A stretch of DNA of 51,737 nt from Acetatifactor muris (GTDB taxonomy: Bacteria; Bacillota; Clostridia; Lachnospirales; Lachnospiraceae): assembly GCF_024623325.1 (NCBI RefSeq), contig NZ_JANJZD010000032.1, forward strand, positions 1-51,737, written 5' to 3'. Positions 16,375 through 24,826 of this stretch are shown here, one piece after another. The notes beneath the pieces are model-generated. The model was given only the letters and a program-made list of their open reading frames with translations. It was not told the origin of the DNA and made no database searches. The position numbers were made by a program, and so were the translations under genes. Numbering within the stretch: the first letter of the stretch is position 1; every line of letters begins with the position of its first letter.

Positions 16375-17220
16375 ATGCCGCAGGGATATGACAACGAAAT
16401 CTTATATCATTATACAGATTTTCAGGCGCTGGACGGAATTCTCCACAGCGCTCAGCTTCGCGTGAACAATATTCTGAATATGAACGATGCGGCGGAGATG
16501 CGCTATTTTATGACCGGACTCTGTGACGCGGTGGTAAAGCGGCTGGAGGAGGAAGGGGATACTGGACGGGGAGAACAGGTCCGGGCCCTTTTTGAGAAAG
16601 AGCTGAAAAAGGAATTCTACTATTCTGCCTATGCCGCCTGCTTCTCACTGTATCGGGATGATGCGGCCCAATGGGAGCGGTATGGGAACAGAGGAAGAGG
16701 CGTATGTATTGCATTTCAGGGAGAGTATCTGCAGAAGATGGCCCAGGGAGCGTTGTCTTTGCAGACGGTTTTCTATCAGGATGACATGGCGGCCCATAAG
16801 CTGACAGGTATATTTTATCGCCTGATGAAACGGGAGAAGGATCTGACAAAGGAAAGTCCCGATGTGGAAAAGGCCATGAATTATGCCTGGAGCTGTTCGG
16901 CGGCATTCAAGCATCCCTCCTTTTTCTCCGAGCGGGAAGTGCGGCTGGTAGTTTCTCCGTTTGTGAAGGAACATTTAGAGGTGAAGCCCTGTTATCATAT
17001 CAGTGTGGAGCGAATCAAAAAATATTACCCGCTGGACCTGATGGCCATGTGCCGGAAAATCGGAATTGGGATGGAGGACCTGATAGCGGAGATTATCATC
17101 GGACCGGAATCTACCCAGGCAAAATATATCCTACAGGATTATCTGCGGGACAACGGTCTGAGCGGGCTGGCGGAAAAGGTTTCTCATTCCAAATGTCCGC
17201 TGCGCAGGTCGCCGAAATAA
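16375..17220 (+). CDS. DUF2971 domain protein
   Basis: Soluble protein of 281 residues with the DUF2971 signature: LYHYTDFQALDGILHSAQL near the N-terminus, then NNILNMNDAAEM, and later ACFSLYRDDAAQWERYG and FFSEREVRLVV. The family has no established enzyme activity. Its YHYT...L(N)D and W..YG pattern is reminiscent of ADP-ribosyltransferase-like folds, but that is only a resemblance. AGGGAG lies 8 nt before the ATG. Family members are often found in defence or accessory regions, yet the neighbours here (a hydrolase and a phosphoesterase) are ordinary. Confidence 0.85.
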   Translation: MPQGYDNEILYHYTDFQALDGILHSAQLRVNNILNMNDAAEMRYFMTGLCDAVVKRLEEEGDTGRGEQVRALFEKELKKEFYYSAYAACFSLYRDDAAQWERYGNRGRGVCIAFQGEYLQKMAQGALSLQTVFYQDDMAAHKLTGIFYRLMKREKDLTKESPDVEKAMNYAWSCSAAFKHPSFFSEREVRLVVSPFVKEHLEVKPCYHISVERIKKYYPLDLMAMCRKIGIGMEDLIAEIIIGPESTQAKYILQDYLRDNGLSGLAEKVSHSKCPLRRSPK

Positions 17221-17303
17221 ATCTGTCGGTTACACCATCACACATGGAAAATTAGGTTATAAAGGGAATTGCCTGGAGAAGAGCGAAGGGAGAAGTACAA
17301 TCT

Positions 17304-17966
17304 ATGGAAGAGCATCGTATTGCAGTTATATCAGACACACATGGCATTCTACGGCCGGAGGCAGCAGCTGTTCTGAAAAGCTGTGAAGTGATTCTTCACG
17401 CAGGTGATTTTGACAATGCAGAAATATGGAAAGATTTGAAGAAAATCGGTCCTGTATATGCGGTTCGGGGAAATGTGGATAAGAAATGGGCAGATGATTT
17501 TCCGGAGGAACTGCCGTATGAAAGAGAACTTTCCCTTTATGGGTTCAGAATTTATATGATTCATAATAGAAAGCAGGCCAGGAAGGATGTATCGGGTATC
17601 GACATGGTAGTATTCGGCCATTCCCATGAATATGAGGAAAGCAAAAAGGGAGAGGTGACGTATCTCAATCCCGGTAGCTGCGGACAAAAGCGCTTTCATC
17701 TGCCTCTTACCATGATGGTGCTCACTCTTTACCCGGAGAACCACCAGTTTCAGACGGAGAAAATTGACTGTAACCCGGCGGTTCCTGACGTATCGGTGGA
17801 AAAAGCGTCAACGAAATTCTTGGGCGGCTTTTTCGGTAAAAAGAAATCCTCAAAAGAGAATCATCTGGACATGGAGCTGACAGAACAGATCTGCCGTATG
17901 TATGTAACGCATCCTGGTGTAGACGCAGACGGTATTATGGACAGGCTGGAAAGAAAAGACTTATAG
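17304..17966 (+). CDS. YfcE-like metallophosphoesterase
   Basis: Calcineurin-like phosphodiesterase of 220 residues. The metal-binding motifs are plain: AVISDTHGILRPEA (DxH), VILHAGDFDN (GDxx), YAVRGNVDKKW (GNxD), VVFGHSHEYEES (GHSH) and YLNPGSCGQKR. The core ends near residue 150. The additional 70 residues include a Lys/Ser-rich linker (GGFFGKKKSSKEN) and a helical tail (LTEQICRMYVTHPGVDADGI) not usual in this family, probably a small helical or partner-binding module. It acts in the cytoplasm on phosphodiesters of unknown identity. GGGAG lies upstream of the ATG. Confidence 0.9.
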   Translation: MEEHRIAVISDTHGILRPEAAAVLKSCEVILHAGDFDNAEIWKDLKKIGPVYAVRGNVDKKWADDFPEELPYERELSLYGFRIYMIHNRKQARKDVSGIDMVVFGHSHEYEESKKGEVTYLNPGSCGQKRFHLPLTMMVLTLYPENHQFQTEKIDCNPAVPDVSVEKASTKFLGGFFGKKKSSKENHLDMELTEQICRMYVTHPGVDADGIMDRLERKDL

Positions 17967-18063
17967 TTTTTCAGCGTATACTCTCATGAATCCTTGAAAT
18001 ACTAAACAAAAAAGAAAGGATAAAACCTGCCCGACAAACGGAAAGCAGGCGGTGAGAGAAATC

Positions 18064-18498
18064 ATGGTATATACAGACACAGTAAAACTCCTCCGGGAAT
18101 GTGATGCGGGAACGAAAATGGCAGTGACTTCCATTGATGAAGTGCTGGAGAAGGTTCGGGATACAGAAATGAAACAGCTCCTGCAGGAGAGCAAAGATCA
18201 TCATGAAAAACTGGGAGATGAAATCCATTCTCTGTTGAACAGCCACGGAACGGAAGAAAAAGAGCCTAAAGCCATGGCAAAAGGGATGTCATGGATGAAG
18301 ACCAATGTGAAGATGAGTATGGATGACAGTGATGCCACAGTGGCAGATTTGATTACAGATGGATGTAATATGGGCATCAAATCGCTGAACAGATATTTGA
18401 ATCAGTACAAGGCGGCGGATCACAAGTCGAAGAATATCAGCACAAAGCTGATTTCAATTGAAGAGAAATTGTGTAAAGACTTAAGCAAATATTTATAG
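18064..18498 (+). CDS. Small helical protein, DUF2383/ferritin-like
   Basis: A 144-residue, almost wholly alpha-helical protein resembling DUF2383-type ferritin-like bundles. It carries CDAGTKMAVTSIDEVL, an acidic/His segment ESKDHHEKLGDEIHSLL, and ATVADLITDGCNMGIKSLN. ATG 18064 is chosen with GGTGAG 7 nt upstream; a GTG 12 nt earlier is possible. In such bundles Glu/His pairs can bind metals, but I cannot show a full ligand set. It lies between the phosphoesterase and the NUDIX gene, only 18 nt from the latter, so it is probably in one transcript with it. Confidence 0.72.
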   Translation: MVYTDTVKLLRECDAGTKMAVTSIDEVLEKVRDTEMKQLLQESKDHHEKLGDEIHSLLNSHGTEEKEPKAMAKGMSWMKTNVKMSMDDSDATVADLITDGCNMGIKSLNRYLNQYKAADHKSKNISTKLISIEEKLCKDLSKYL

Positions 18499-18516
18499 AC
18501 GTGCCAAAGAGCTGTT

Positions 18517-19239
18517 ATGGATTATCATAATGAGAAATTACAGATAAGGAGTAAGGCAGTGGCAGGAAAACAAAGGATAAACCGGGAAGATGTAAAAACG
18601 GTATTTGAATCCCCTTACATTCGAGTGGCTGATTTACAATATGCGCCGGGCAGGCATTATTATGATGCCACCCGGCGGGCAACTGACGATCTGACCGCGA
18701 CAAAATCCGACGAAGAATTCAGAACCATGCTTCCGGATGCGGTGAGCTGTATCGTGATTCTGGATACCCCGGAGGAAGAACCGAGGCTGCTGCTTTCTTA
18801 TGAATTCCGCTATCCGGCCGGGCAGTTTCTGCTCAGTGTGCCGGCGGGACTGATAGACAAAGAGGATAAGGAAGGGAAGAATCCGATTATTTCCACCGCT
18901 CTGCGGGAAATCAGAGAGGAGACCGGACTGGAAACGGCGCAGGGAGACTCTGCTTTTACAGTCAATTCACTGCTTTTCTCCAGTCCCGGGATGACAGATG
19001 AGAGTAATGCACTGGTTTGTGTGGTCTTTCATTCTGCGGATCTGTCTGAACTGTCCCAGGAAGGTGCGGTGGGAAGCGAACTGTTTGACGGTTTTGCATT
19101 GCTCACAAAAGCAGATGCCATGGAGACACTGAAGAAAGGCCGTGATGACAGAGGTAATTTTTATTCTGTATACACTTGGGCAGCATTGGCCTTTTTTGTA
19201 TCGGATATGTGGAGGGAACCGGGGGCTGTTATTTTGTAA
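18517..19239 (+). CDS. NUDIX hydrolase
   Basis: Hydrolase for nucleoside diphosphates linked to another moiety, 240 residues. The NUDIX helix is visible as ALREIREETGLE (REUxEExGU). It is preceded by the strand LLSYEFRYPAGQFLLSVPAG, which is similar to ADP-ribose pyrophosphatases, and followed by LLFSSPGMTDESNALVCVVF. The N-terminal 60 residues are a family-specific extension. The substrate is likely ADP-ribose or a related compound, by resemblance only. It is the last gene before the terminator at 19311-19351. Confidence 0.88.
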   Translation: MDYHNEKLQIRSKAVAGKQRINREDVKTVFESPYIRVADLQYAPGRHYYDATRRATDDLTATKSDEEFRTMLPDAVSCIVILDTPEEEPRLLLSYEFRYPAGQFLLSVPAGLIDKEDKEGKNPIISTALREIREETGLETAQGDSAFTVNSLLFSSPGMTDESNALVCVVFHSADLSELSQEGAVGSELFDGFALLTKADAMETLKKGRDDRGNFYSVYTWAALAFFVSDMWREPGAVIL

Positions 19240-19310
19240 CGGTTTCGTGTACTGCTGAACGACTTTACTATTTAAGAAGGCTGTAAACCACTTATTTACC
19301 TCTCAGCAAG

Positions 19311-19351
19311 AGGTGCCCATCCTGGTACTGACAGGGTGGGTATTATTTTTT
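19311..19351 (+). terminator. Intrinsic terminator after the NUDIX gene
   Basis: CCCATCCTG at 19316-19324 pairs with CAGGGTGGG at 19332-19340 (one G-U), with a 7-nt loop, followed by TATTATTTTTT. A small ACCTCT/AGAGGT hairpin lies immediately upstream. It closes the 15426-19239 transcription block. Confidence 0.8.
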
Positions 19352-19495
19352 GCCTGTTACAATTGCAAAAAACATGAGGTACTTAAATTTCCATAAATAT
19401 ATACATATCATGTGGTAAGAACAGCAGTTATTTGATATGATAAATATAGTCTGACAAAAATGGTCTGATAAAAATGAGTAAAAGAGGTGATGCAG

Positions 19496-21052
19496 GTGAA
19501 CCAAAAACTGAAAGAGAAGATTCTGGAATCTCTGTCTGCGGTGCTGCCGATCACGGGAATTGTCCTGTTGCTCAGCATTTTGCTGGTACCCATAGATCTG
19601 GGAACTATGGTGATGTTCCTTGTGGGGGCAATTATGCTGGTGGTGGGAATGGGCTTTTTCCAGCTGGGGGCGGAGATGTCCATGACGCCGCTGGGGGAGG
19701 GTATCGGCGTGCAGATATCCAAAGCCCGGCGGATTCCGCTGATCTTTCTGATCGGATTCTCCATGGGGGCGATTATCACGATCTCCGAGCCGGATCTGCA
19801 GGTGCTGGCGGAGCAGGTGCCGTCCATTCCGAATCTGACCTTGATTCTGACCGTGGCGGTGGGGGTTGGCATTTTCCTGGCGGTGGCCATTATCAGAATT
19901 TTGTTTCAGATTAATCTGTCAACCATATTGATTGTGTTATACACAGTATTGATAGGAGTCTCCTTTTTTGTCTCAAAAGATTTCCTTGCAGTAGCATTTG
20001 ACTCCGGCGGTGTGACAACGGGGCCCATGACAGTTCCTTTTATCATGGCAATGGGTGTGGGCCTTGCTTCGGTCCGCGGTGACAGAAATGCTTCCAGCGA
20101 CAGTTTTGGTCTGGTGGCGCTGTCAAGTGTGGGGCCGATTCTGGCAGTGTTGATTCTGGGAAAGTTCTTCAATCCCGGTGAGACTGCATATGCAGCATCC
20201 GGTGTCCCACATGTGAGTACCACCCGGGATGTGGTGAAGGAATTTCTCTTCAGCATGCCTCCTTATGTGCGGGAGGTTCTGATATCGTTGGTACCGGTTG
20301 CCTTTGTGTTCGTTTTGTTCCAACTGTTTACACATCGATATCCGCGCAGGCAGGTAAAGCGTGTGACGGTAGGTTTCGGGTATACATATATCGGTTTGGT
20401 GCTGTTCCTGTGCGGCGTTAATGTGGGATTTGCTCCGGTGGGTTCCCTGCTGGGGAACGAAATTGCCTCCGAGGCCTGGAAATGGCTGCTGATACCTATC
20501 GGTATGCTGATTGGGTATTATATTGTAAAAGCAGAGCCGGCCATCCAGGTGCTGAATCGCCAGGTGGAGGGTGTGACTAACGGCTCGGTGTCCGCCAGGT
20601 CCATGAACCTCTGCATGTCCCTGGGAGTATCGGCCAGCGTGGGAATGTCCATGATGCGGGTGCTGACCGGTCTGCCCATACACTGGATTATCATACCGGG
20701 TTATTTGATCGCATTGCTCCTGTCCAGATTCGTGCCGAAGATGTTCGTGGGTATTGCATTCGACTCCGGCGGTGTGGCCAGCGGTCCCATGACCACCACA
20801 TTCCTGCTTCCGCTAAGCATCGGAGCCTGTGATGCTGTGGGAGGAAATCTGATGACAGATGCTTTCGGCGTGGTGGCGCTGGTGGCGCTCACGCCGCTGA
20901 TTGCCATTCAGGTGATGGGAATCCTGTATCAGTACAGGCTGAAGACAACGGATCAGCTTGCGGTACAGGAAGCAGACTTTACGGAAGTTATGGATGCTAT
21001 GGATGACATCTTTGAATTTGAGGAGGGCAGTGAAAATGGCGGACAATCATAA
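19496..21052 (+). CDS. DUF1538 integral membrane protein, tandem domain
   Basis: Polytopic membrane protein of 518 residues made of two DUF1538 domains. The repeat is clear: AFDSGGVTTGPMTVPFIMAM in the first half and AFDSGGVASGPMTTTFLLPL in the second. SDSFGLVALSSVGPI is matched later by TDAFGVVALVALTPL. DUF1538 proteins (UmpAB in Halomonas) have been reported as cation/proton antiporters, so ion transport is likely. GTG 19496 is preferred because AGAGGTGAT, a near-complete anti-SD match, lies 8 nt upstream; ATG 19490 overlaps that site. The next gene overlaps its end by 17 nt, so the two are translationally coupled. Confidence 0.88.
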   Translation: MNQKLKEKILESLSAVLPITGIVLLLSILLVPIDLGTMVMFLVGAIMLVVGMGFFQLGAEMSMTPLGEGIGVQISKARRIPLIFLIGFSMGAIITISEPDLQVLAEQVPSIPNLTLILTVAVGVGIFLAVAIIRILFQINLSTILIVLYTVLIGVSFFVSKDFLAVAFDSGGVTTGPMTVPFIMAMGVGLASVRGDRNASSDSFGLVALSSVGPILAVLILGKFFNPGETAYAASGVPHVSTTRDVVKEFLFSMPPYVREVLISLVPVAFVFVLFQLFTHRYPRRQVKRVTVGFGYTYIGLVLFLCGVNVGFAPVGSLLGNEIASEAWKWLLIPIGMLIGYYIVKAEPAIQVLNRQVEGVTNGSVSARSMNLCMSLGVSASVGMSMMRVLTGLPIHWIIIPGYLIALLLSRFVPKMFVGIAFDSGGVASGPMTTTFLLPLSIGACDAVGGNLMTDAFGVVALVALTPLIAIQVMGILYQYRLKTTDQLAVQEADFTEVMDAMDDIFEFEEGSENGGQS

Positions 21053-21728
21053 GAAAGCGGCGTTTCGAATGTTGCTTCTCATTGCAACACCAAAACTGGT
21101 CAATAAGGCGGTGGGACTGTTCAAAGAAGGAAATGTTCCCACTCAGTATGTTTTCCACGCCCAGGGAACTGCCACCAGCGAAGTTATGGATATGCTGGGG
21201 CTGGACGGTGTGGATAAAAATATTCTGATGGGTATGATGCCGAAGACTTTTGCCGATGAAATGCTGAAAAAGCTGCGGAAGAAGCTGCATCTGGGCATGC
21301 CGAATACCGGAATTGCCTTTACTGTCTTCATGTCCGGCGGCAGCGGTCACCTTGTTCAATTGATTGAGAGTCTGGAACCGGAGGAGAAGCAACTTGCAGA
21401 GAGGAATGAAGCGGATATGACAGAGAATGAATACAGTATGATTATGGCGATTGTAAATCAGGGATTCAGTGAGGACGTAATGAACGCCGCCAGACCCAAA
21501 GGCGCCTCCGGAGGCACAGTATTCCACAGCAGGCGAATCGGCAACCAGGAGGCTATGAAATTCTGGAAGATAAGCGTGCAGGAGGAGAGAGAAGTGGTCA
21601 TTATCCTGGCCCAGAAGGAGGATAAACTGGCTATCATGCAGGAAATCGGCAGACAATGCGGCATGCACAGCAAGGCCCAGGGAATTGTCATGTCCCTGCC
21701 TGTGGACGGCATAGTAGGGCTGGACTGA
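21036..21728 (+). CDS. PII-like regulatory protein coupled to DUF1538
   Basis: Cytoplasmic protein of 230 residues that looks like two PII (GlnB-like) ferredoxin-type folds in tandem. FRMLLLIATPKLVNKAVGLF opens the first and NEYSMIMAIVNQGFSEDVMN the second. The second contains GASGGTVFHSRRI and ends with REVVIILAQKEDKLAIMQEI, the pattern of PII-type sensor strands. MADNHKK at 21036 has GGAGGG about 8 nt upstream, inside the DUF1538 gene. The 17-nt overlap and conserved pairing suggest that it senses a nucleotide or ion and gates the membrane protein, as PII proteins do for AmtB. That role is inference. Confidence 0.78.
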   Translation: MADNHKKAAFRMLLLIATPKLVNKAVGLFKEGNVPTQYVFHAQGTATSEVMDMLGLDGVDKNILMGMMPKTFADEMLKKLRKKLHLGMPNTGIAFTVFMSGGSGHLVQLIESLEPEEKQLAERNEADMTENEYSMIMAIVNQGFSEDVMNAARPKGASGGTVFHSRRIGNQEAMKFWKISVQEEREVVIILAQKEDKLAIMQEIGRQCGMHSKAQGIVMSLPVDGIVGLD

Positions 21729-21740
21729 TTACAGGGATTT

Positions 21741-22481
21741 TTACTCATTAATTTCATACAGATACATGTTTCCCTTTTTCCCTGTCCGGGTCACTGTCTC
21801 CACATGATAGAGAATATTCAGGACCATCTGGGCCAGGGAGAGGGAAATGTGTGCCGTGGCGGCAAACTCCCGGGAGGTGAAGGCGCCTTCCAGTTCCGGG
21901 GGAACAAACTGCATGTAGTCCTGTGGGCAGTCGATTTCAAATTCCCGTATAAGTTCGGTGGGAATGCGGTCATATTTGGTTGCTTTTCTTCTTTTGCTCT
22001 TAGGCCGGCTGCTCAGGAGCTTGTATTCTTCCACATCCATCAGGACCAGCCGCAGACGAAGGTTAGGGTCTTTCAGATACATTTTAATCTTATACAGTTC
22101 GGGGAAAACCACATAAGGATTGCCTTTTACCGGGGATTTGCGCTTTCCGCTCAGCTCCCCGGTTTCTTCGTCTATCCAGATAATCCTGGTCTCCCGGGGA
22201 ATGGGATAGACGATGGTCACAGGGTACAGAGGCAGAAAAGCACCCAGCTTCCCCCGCATTTTGTCAAACTGTCTGGTCTGGATCTCTATGATTTCACCGT
22301 CCGCGTAAATATCGGCAATATAATTCTCTATGGGGATTTCCTGCCTGTCCTCGTCAGGCTCATAGTAATTTTTCAAAATGGCATGAACAGTTTTCTCAGA
22401 CAGTGTGCCGATACCGAAACGCTGTCTGTCGATTCCTATGACTTTTCTCTTTGCTTCTTCAAAATTTCTTTTGTCCGGCAT
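21741..22481 (-). CDS. Uncharacterised protein, nuclease-like N-terminus and winged-helix C-terminus
   Basis: Not recognised as a named family. The 246 residues start at MPDKRNFEEAKRKVIGID, with GAGGAT upstream. The N-terminal half holds ENYIADIYADGEIIEIQTR, where D...E-I-x-E-x-Q resembles the core of PD-(D/E)XK nuclease folds, followed by VTIVYPIPRETRIIWIDEET. A Lys/Arg-rich linker (SSRPKSKRRKATKYDRIP) joins a C-terminal region with FTSREFAATAHISLSLAQMV, which looks like a winged helix. A DNA-binding role is plausible from this layout. It converges with the PII-like gene, with 12 nt between the stops. Confidence 0.7.
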   Translation of the reverse strand: MPDKRNFEEAKRKVIGIDRQRFGIGTLSEKTVHAILKNYYEPDEDRQEIPIENYIADIYADGEIIEIQTRQFDKMRGKLGAFLPLYPVTIVYPIPRETRIIWIDEETGELSGKRKSPVKGNPYVVFPELYKIKMYLKDPNLRLRLVLMDVEEYKLLSSRPKSKRRKATKYDRIPTELIREFEIDCPQDYMQFVPPELEGAFTSREFAATAHISLSLAQMVLNILYHVETVTRTGKKGNMYLYEINE

Positions 22482-22629
22482 ATTTATCCTCACTGCACCC
22501 CTGAACAACGATTTTCCTGTATCGTGCCTGTGAGACATGGATGGACGATACTTTTGTATTATAGCAGATTTTGGACAGAAATGACACATGCTTTTATTCC
22601 CTGCAGATATGCTTTTTGCAAATATATTT

Positions 22630-23271
22630 CTACTTTTTGCAGATTTTATTCCACAAAATACCTGCCTCCAAACCGCAAAAAGAAATCAGAATGCCTGCTG
22701 CCATATATGGAATATTAGGAAATCTAAATATAAAGGTAACTGTTTCCTCTGTAAACAAAAACTGAGTATGAGTATAAGGAACTGTAAGAAATGTTATAGC
22801 CGCACCTGGGACACACAACCATTTCCCTTTTCCGAAATAATCATTTTTCGCAACAGTTACTGTTATGAAAAGCAAAAGAGCAGGTAACAAAATCCACCTT
22901 AATATCATATCCAGTTCATTGATTATAGTCCCCGCAACATTCCAGAACAGAATCATCACTGTAATCCAGACAACAAAATAGGTGGAAAGAAGTACTATCT
23001 TGCTGAGATTCTTTTTGGCTTTTACAGTGTTGGTGCTTTCTTCTAAAAATTCCTGATAGGTTTGCTTCATTGTATTGTCCTCCTTAAGCAGGTGGTCAAG
23101 ACTTACGGAATAAAGGTCGCTCATCTTTATTACACTGATGATATCCGGATAAGACTTACTGTTTTCCCAATTTGAAATAGTCTGTCTACTGACACCAAGT
23201 AACTCGGCCGCATGTTCCTGTGTCATACCCTTTTCATTTCGTGCATTTTTAAGTCTGTTTCCAATTTCCAT
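22630..23271 (-). CDS. XRE family regulator with membrane C-terminus
   Basis: Transcriptional regulator of 213 residues. The N-terminal Cro/CI helix-turn-helix (about 4-60) reads IGNRLKNARNEKGMTQEHAA and VSRQTISNWENSKSYPDI. A linker follows, and then four hydrophobic helices, including LSTYFVVWITVMILFW and IPYMAAGILISFCGLEAG. Membrane-anchored XRE proteins of this form are common in Firmicutes and usually respond to envelope signals or peptides. The start has AAGGTGG at 8 nt. It is divergent from the PadR gene, and the 455-nt gap between them holds regulatory sequence. Targets are unknown. Confidence 0.87.
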   Translation of the reverse strand: MEIGNRLKNARNEKGMTQEHAAELLGVSRQTISNWENSKSYPDIISVIKMSDLYSVSLDHLLKEDNTMKQTYQEFLEESTNTVKAKKNLSKIVLLSTYFVVWITVMILFWNVAGTIINELDMILRWILLPALLLFITVTVAKNDYFGKGKWLCVPGAAITFLTVPYTHTQFLFTEETVTFIFRFPNIPYMAAGILISFCGLEAGILWNKICKK

Positions 23272-23618
23272 ATTCGTCCACCTTTATTTTGCCTCGATAA
23301 GGGGCATACCCAATATACAATATCCCTGAATGCTTTTCTATCAATTTGCTTTTACATTGCAAGTAAAGGATGTCAAAATCCTTTTACAACGCCCGGAAAT
23401 GTGGGAAATAAAACATATAAAAAGTATAGCATAAAATATGCGGGAAGAGTGAAAAAATAGACGGACATTTTGTGTGTCCGATTTACAGAAATAAAAAGCG
23501 GCTTATAAAACGTGGTGACAGATCATGGAAATTTTTGCGGAAAAAAGAGTCCATGATTTTTTGTAGAATAACGAGAGTAAAAATGATTATGTATCAGGAA
23601 ATATATTTCGGAGAAAAA
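23272..23618. other. Divergent regulatory region between XRE and PadR genes
   Basis: The region holds an inverted repeat near 23360-23390 (GTAAAGGAT, then ATCCTTTTAC with one bulged A). This repeat encloses a TTGACA on the minus strand, which probably belongs to control of the XRE gene. I could not assign a matching -10 with confidence. No convincing coding sequence is present. Confidence 0.45.
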
Positions 23619-23653
23619 TATACCTTGACAGGCGAGGTATATTGTAATATAGT
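23619..23653 (+). promoter_or_regulatory. Promoter and palindromic operators of the PadR operon
   Basis: TTGACA at 23625-23630, a 17-nt spacer, and TATAGT at 23648-23653. Two inverted repeats overlie it. TATACCT (23619-23625) with AGGTATA (23635-23641) brackets the -35, and TATATT (23638-23643) with AATATA (23646-23651) covers the -10. Such placement fits autorepression by the PadR protein. Confidence 0.75.
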
Positions 23654-23726
23654 ATAAATGAAAATCGGGACCATAAATGTCCGGGTACTGCGGTACAGAG
23701 ACAAAACGAGAAAAAGGAGGCGGAAC

Positions 23727-24050
23727 ATGTCAATTACATCAGACATCCTGCGGGGACATACGGAAGCCATTATTTTGGCTCATCTCCTGGAACAGGATAG
23801 TTATGGATATCAGATTAATAAAGATATCATGAAAAAAACGGATAATCGCTGTGAGTTGAAAGAGGCCACTCTGTATTCCGCTTTTCGCAGGCTGGAACAG
23901 GCAGGCTACATACGGACCTATTGGGGAGACGAGACAGTGGGCGCCAGACGCCGCTATTATTCCATTACCGAGGAAGGACGGCGGGCCTATCAGTCTTACA
24001 AGAGGGACTGGGAAGAGGCAAAGGAGACGATTGACCAGTTGTTGAAATAA
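23727..24050 (+). CDS. PadR family transcriptional regulator
   Basis: Winged-helix repressor of 107 residues: SDILRGHTEAIILAHLLEQD, SYGYQINKDI, ELKEATLYSAFRRLEQAGYI, then the wing with GARRRYYSITEEGRRAY. It is short PadR type, without a large C-terminal domain. AAGGAGG lies 6 nt before ATG 23727, so the open frame upstream to 23658 is not used. It heads a PadR / HAAS-domain / DUF4097 module, a common Firmicutes arrangement in which PadR represses its own operon. Confidence 0.92.
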   Translation: MSITSDILRGHTEAIILAHLLEQDSYGYQINKDIMKKTDNRCELKEATLYSAFRRLEQAGYIRTYWGDETVGARRRYYSITEEGRRAYQSYKRDWEEAKETIDQLLK

Positions 24051-24138
24051 ACAGAAATAATTTAACGTTATGCGTTGCCTCAGAGAAAACGAAAATCATT
24101 ATGACACATCGCTGTGCAGCGGGAAAGGAAGAAATAAA

Positions 24139-24816
24139 ATGAAGGAAAGAATCAGAAAACACATCGACGGGCTTTTTAAGGATGCGCCGAAGACAAGGAA
24201 GGCCATGGAGCTGAAGGAAGAAATGATTCAGAACACCCTGGAAAAATATCAGGACCTGATTGGGGAAGGATATCAGGAAGAAGATGCCTATCAGAATGTG
24301 GTCAATTCCATCGGAGATGTGACCGAACTTTTCGGAGAACTGGAGGAGAAAAACCTTCTGAATCTGCCGGAAGACCTGAGAAGGAGAAGAGCCATGTTAA
24401 AGACCATTGCCGTGGGATTATATATTTTTGCAGGCGCTATGTTTATAACAGGTATGGTAGTAGTAGATTTCTATTTCTACATGATGCAGGAAGCAGGTAT
24501 GCTGGTCTTCGTCGCGACGATTTGTCTCTGTATTCCTCCCACCTGTATGCTGGTATATGCAGCGAATATGTATCCCGCATTCAGCAAAAAGGAGGAAAAC
24601 CTGGTGGAAACCTATAAAGAGGCAGTCCATGCCAGGAATAAAAGGAAGGCGGTAAAGGTTTCCATGGGAGTCACGATCTGGATTGTGACAATAACCATCT
24701 ATTTTATCATCAGCTTTGCAACCTGCAAATGGGAGGTGACCTGGATTACGTTTTTGATCGGAGCCTGCGCGCAGGCAATTTCAGAACTGGTTTTCAACCT
24801 CCGCCGAAGCGACTGA
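24139..24816 (+). CDS. HAAS-domain (DUF1700-like) membrane protein
   Basis: Protein of 225 residues. The N-terminal cytoplasmic helical domain (about 1-80) shows ELKEEMIQNTLEKYQDLIGE and EDAYQNVVNSIGDVTELFGE, the HAAS/permease-prefix pattern. Four hydrophobic helices follow in pairs, ending with an Arg-rich C-terminus (VFNLRRSD). AAGGAAG precedes ATG 24139. Proteins like this accompany PadR regulators and DUF4097 genes and are thought to act in envelope signalling; the mechanism is not established. Its stop lies only 11 nt before the first unit of the hairpin repeat array. Confidence 0.83.
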   Translation: MKERIRKHIDGLFKDAPKTRKAMELKEEMIQNTLEKYQDLIGEGYQEEDAYQNVVNSIGDVTELFGELEEKNLLNLPEDLRRRRAMLKTIAVGLYIFAGAMFITGMVVVDFYFYMMQEAGMLVFVATICLCIPPTCMLVYAANMYPAFSKKEENLVETYKEAVHARNKRKAVKVSMGVTIWIVTITIYFIISFATCKWEVTWITFLIGACAQAISELVFNLRRSD

Positions 24817-24826
24817 GGGGGCGATG

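Noticed and set aside
21804..22718. Open frame of 304 codons on the plus strand
   Set aside because: It lies opposite the 246-residue gene, which has a proper ribosome site and coherent protein features.
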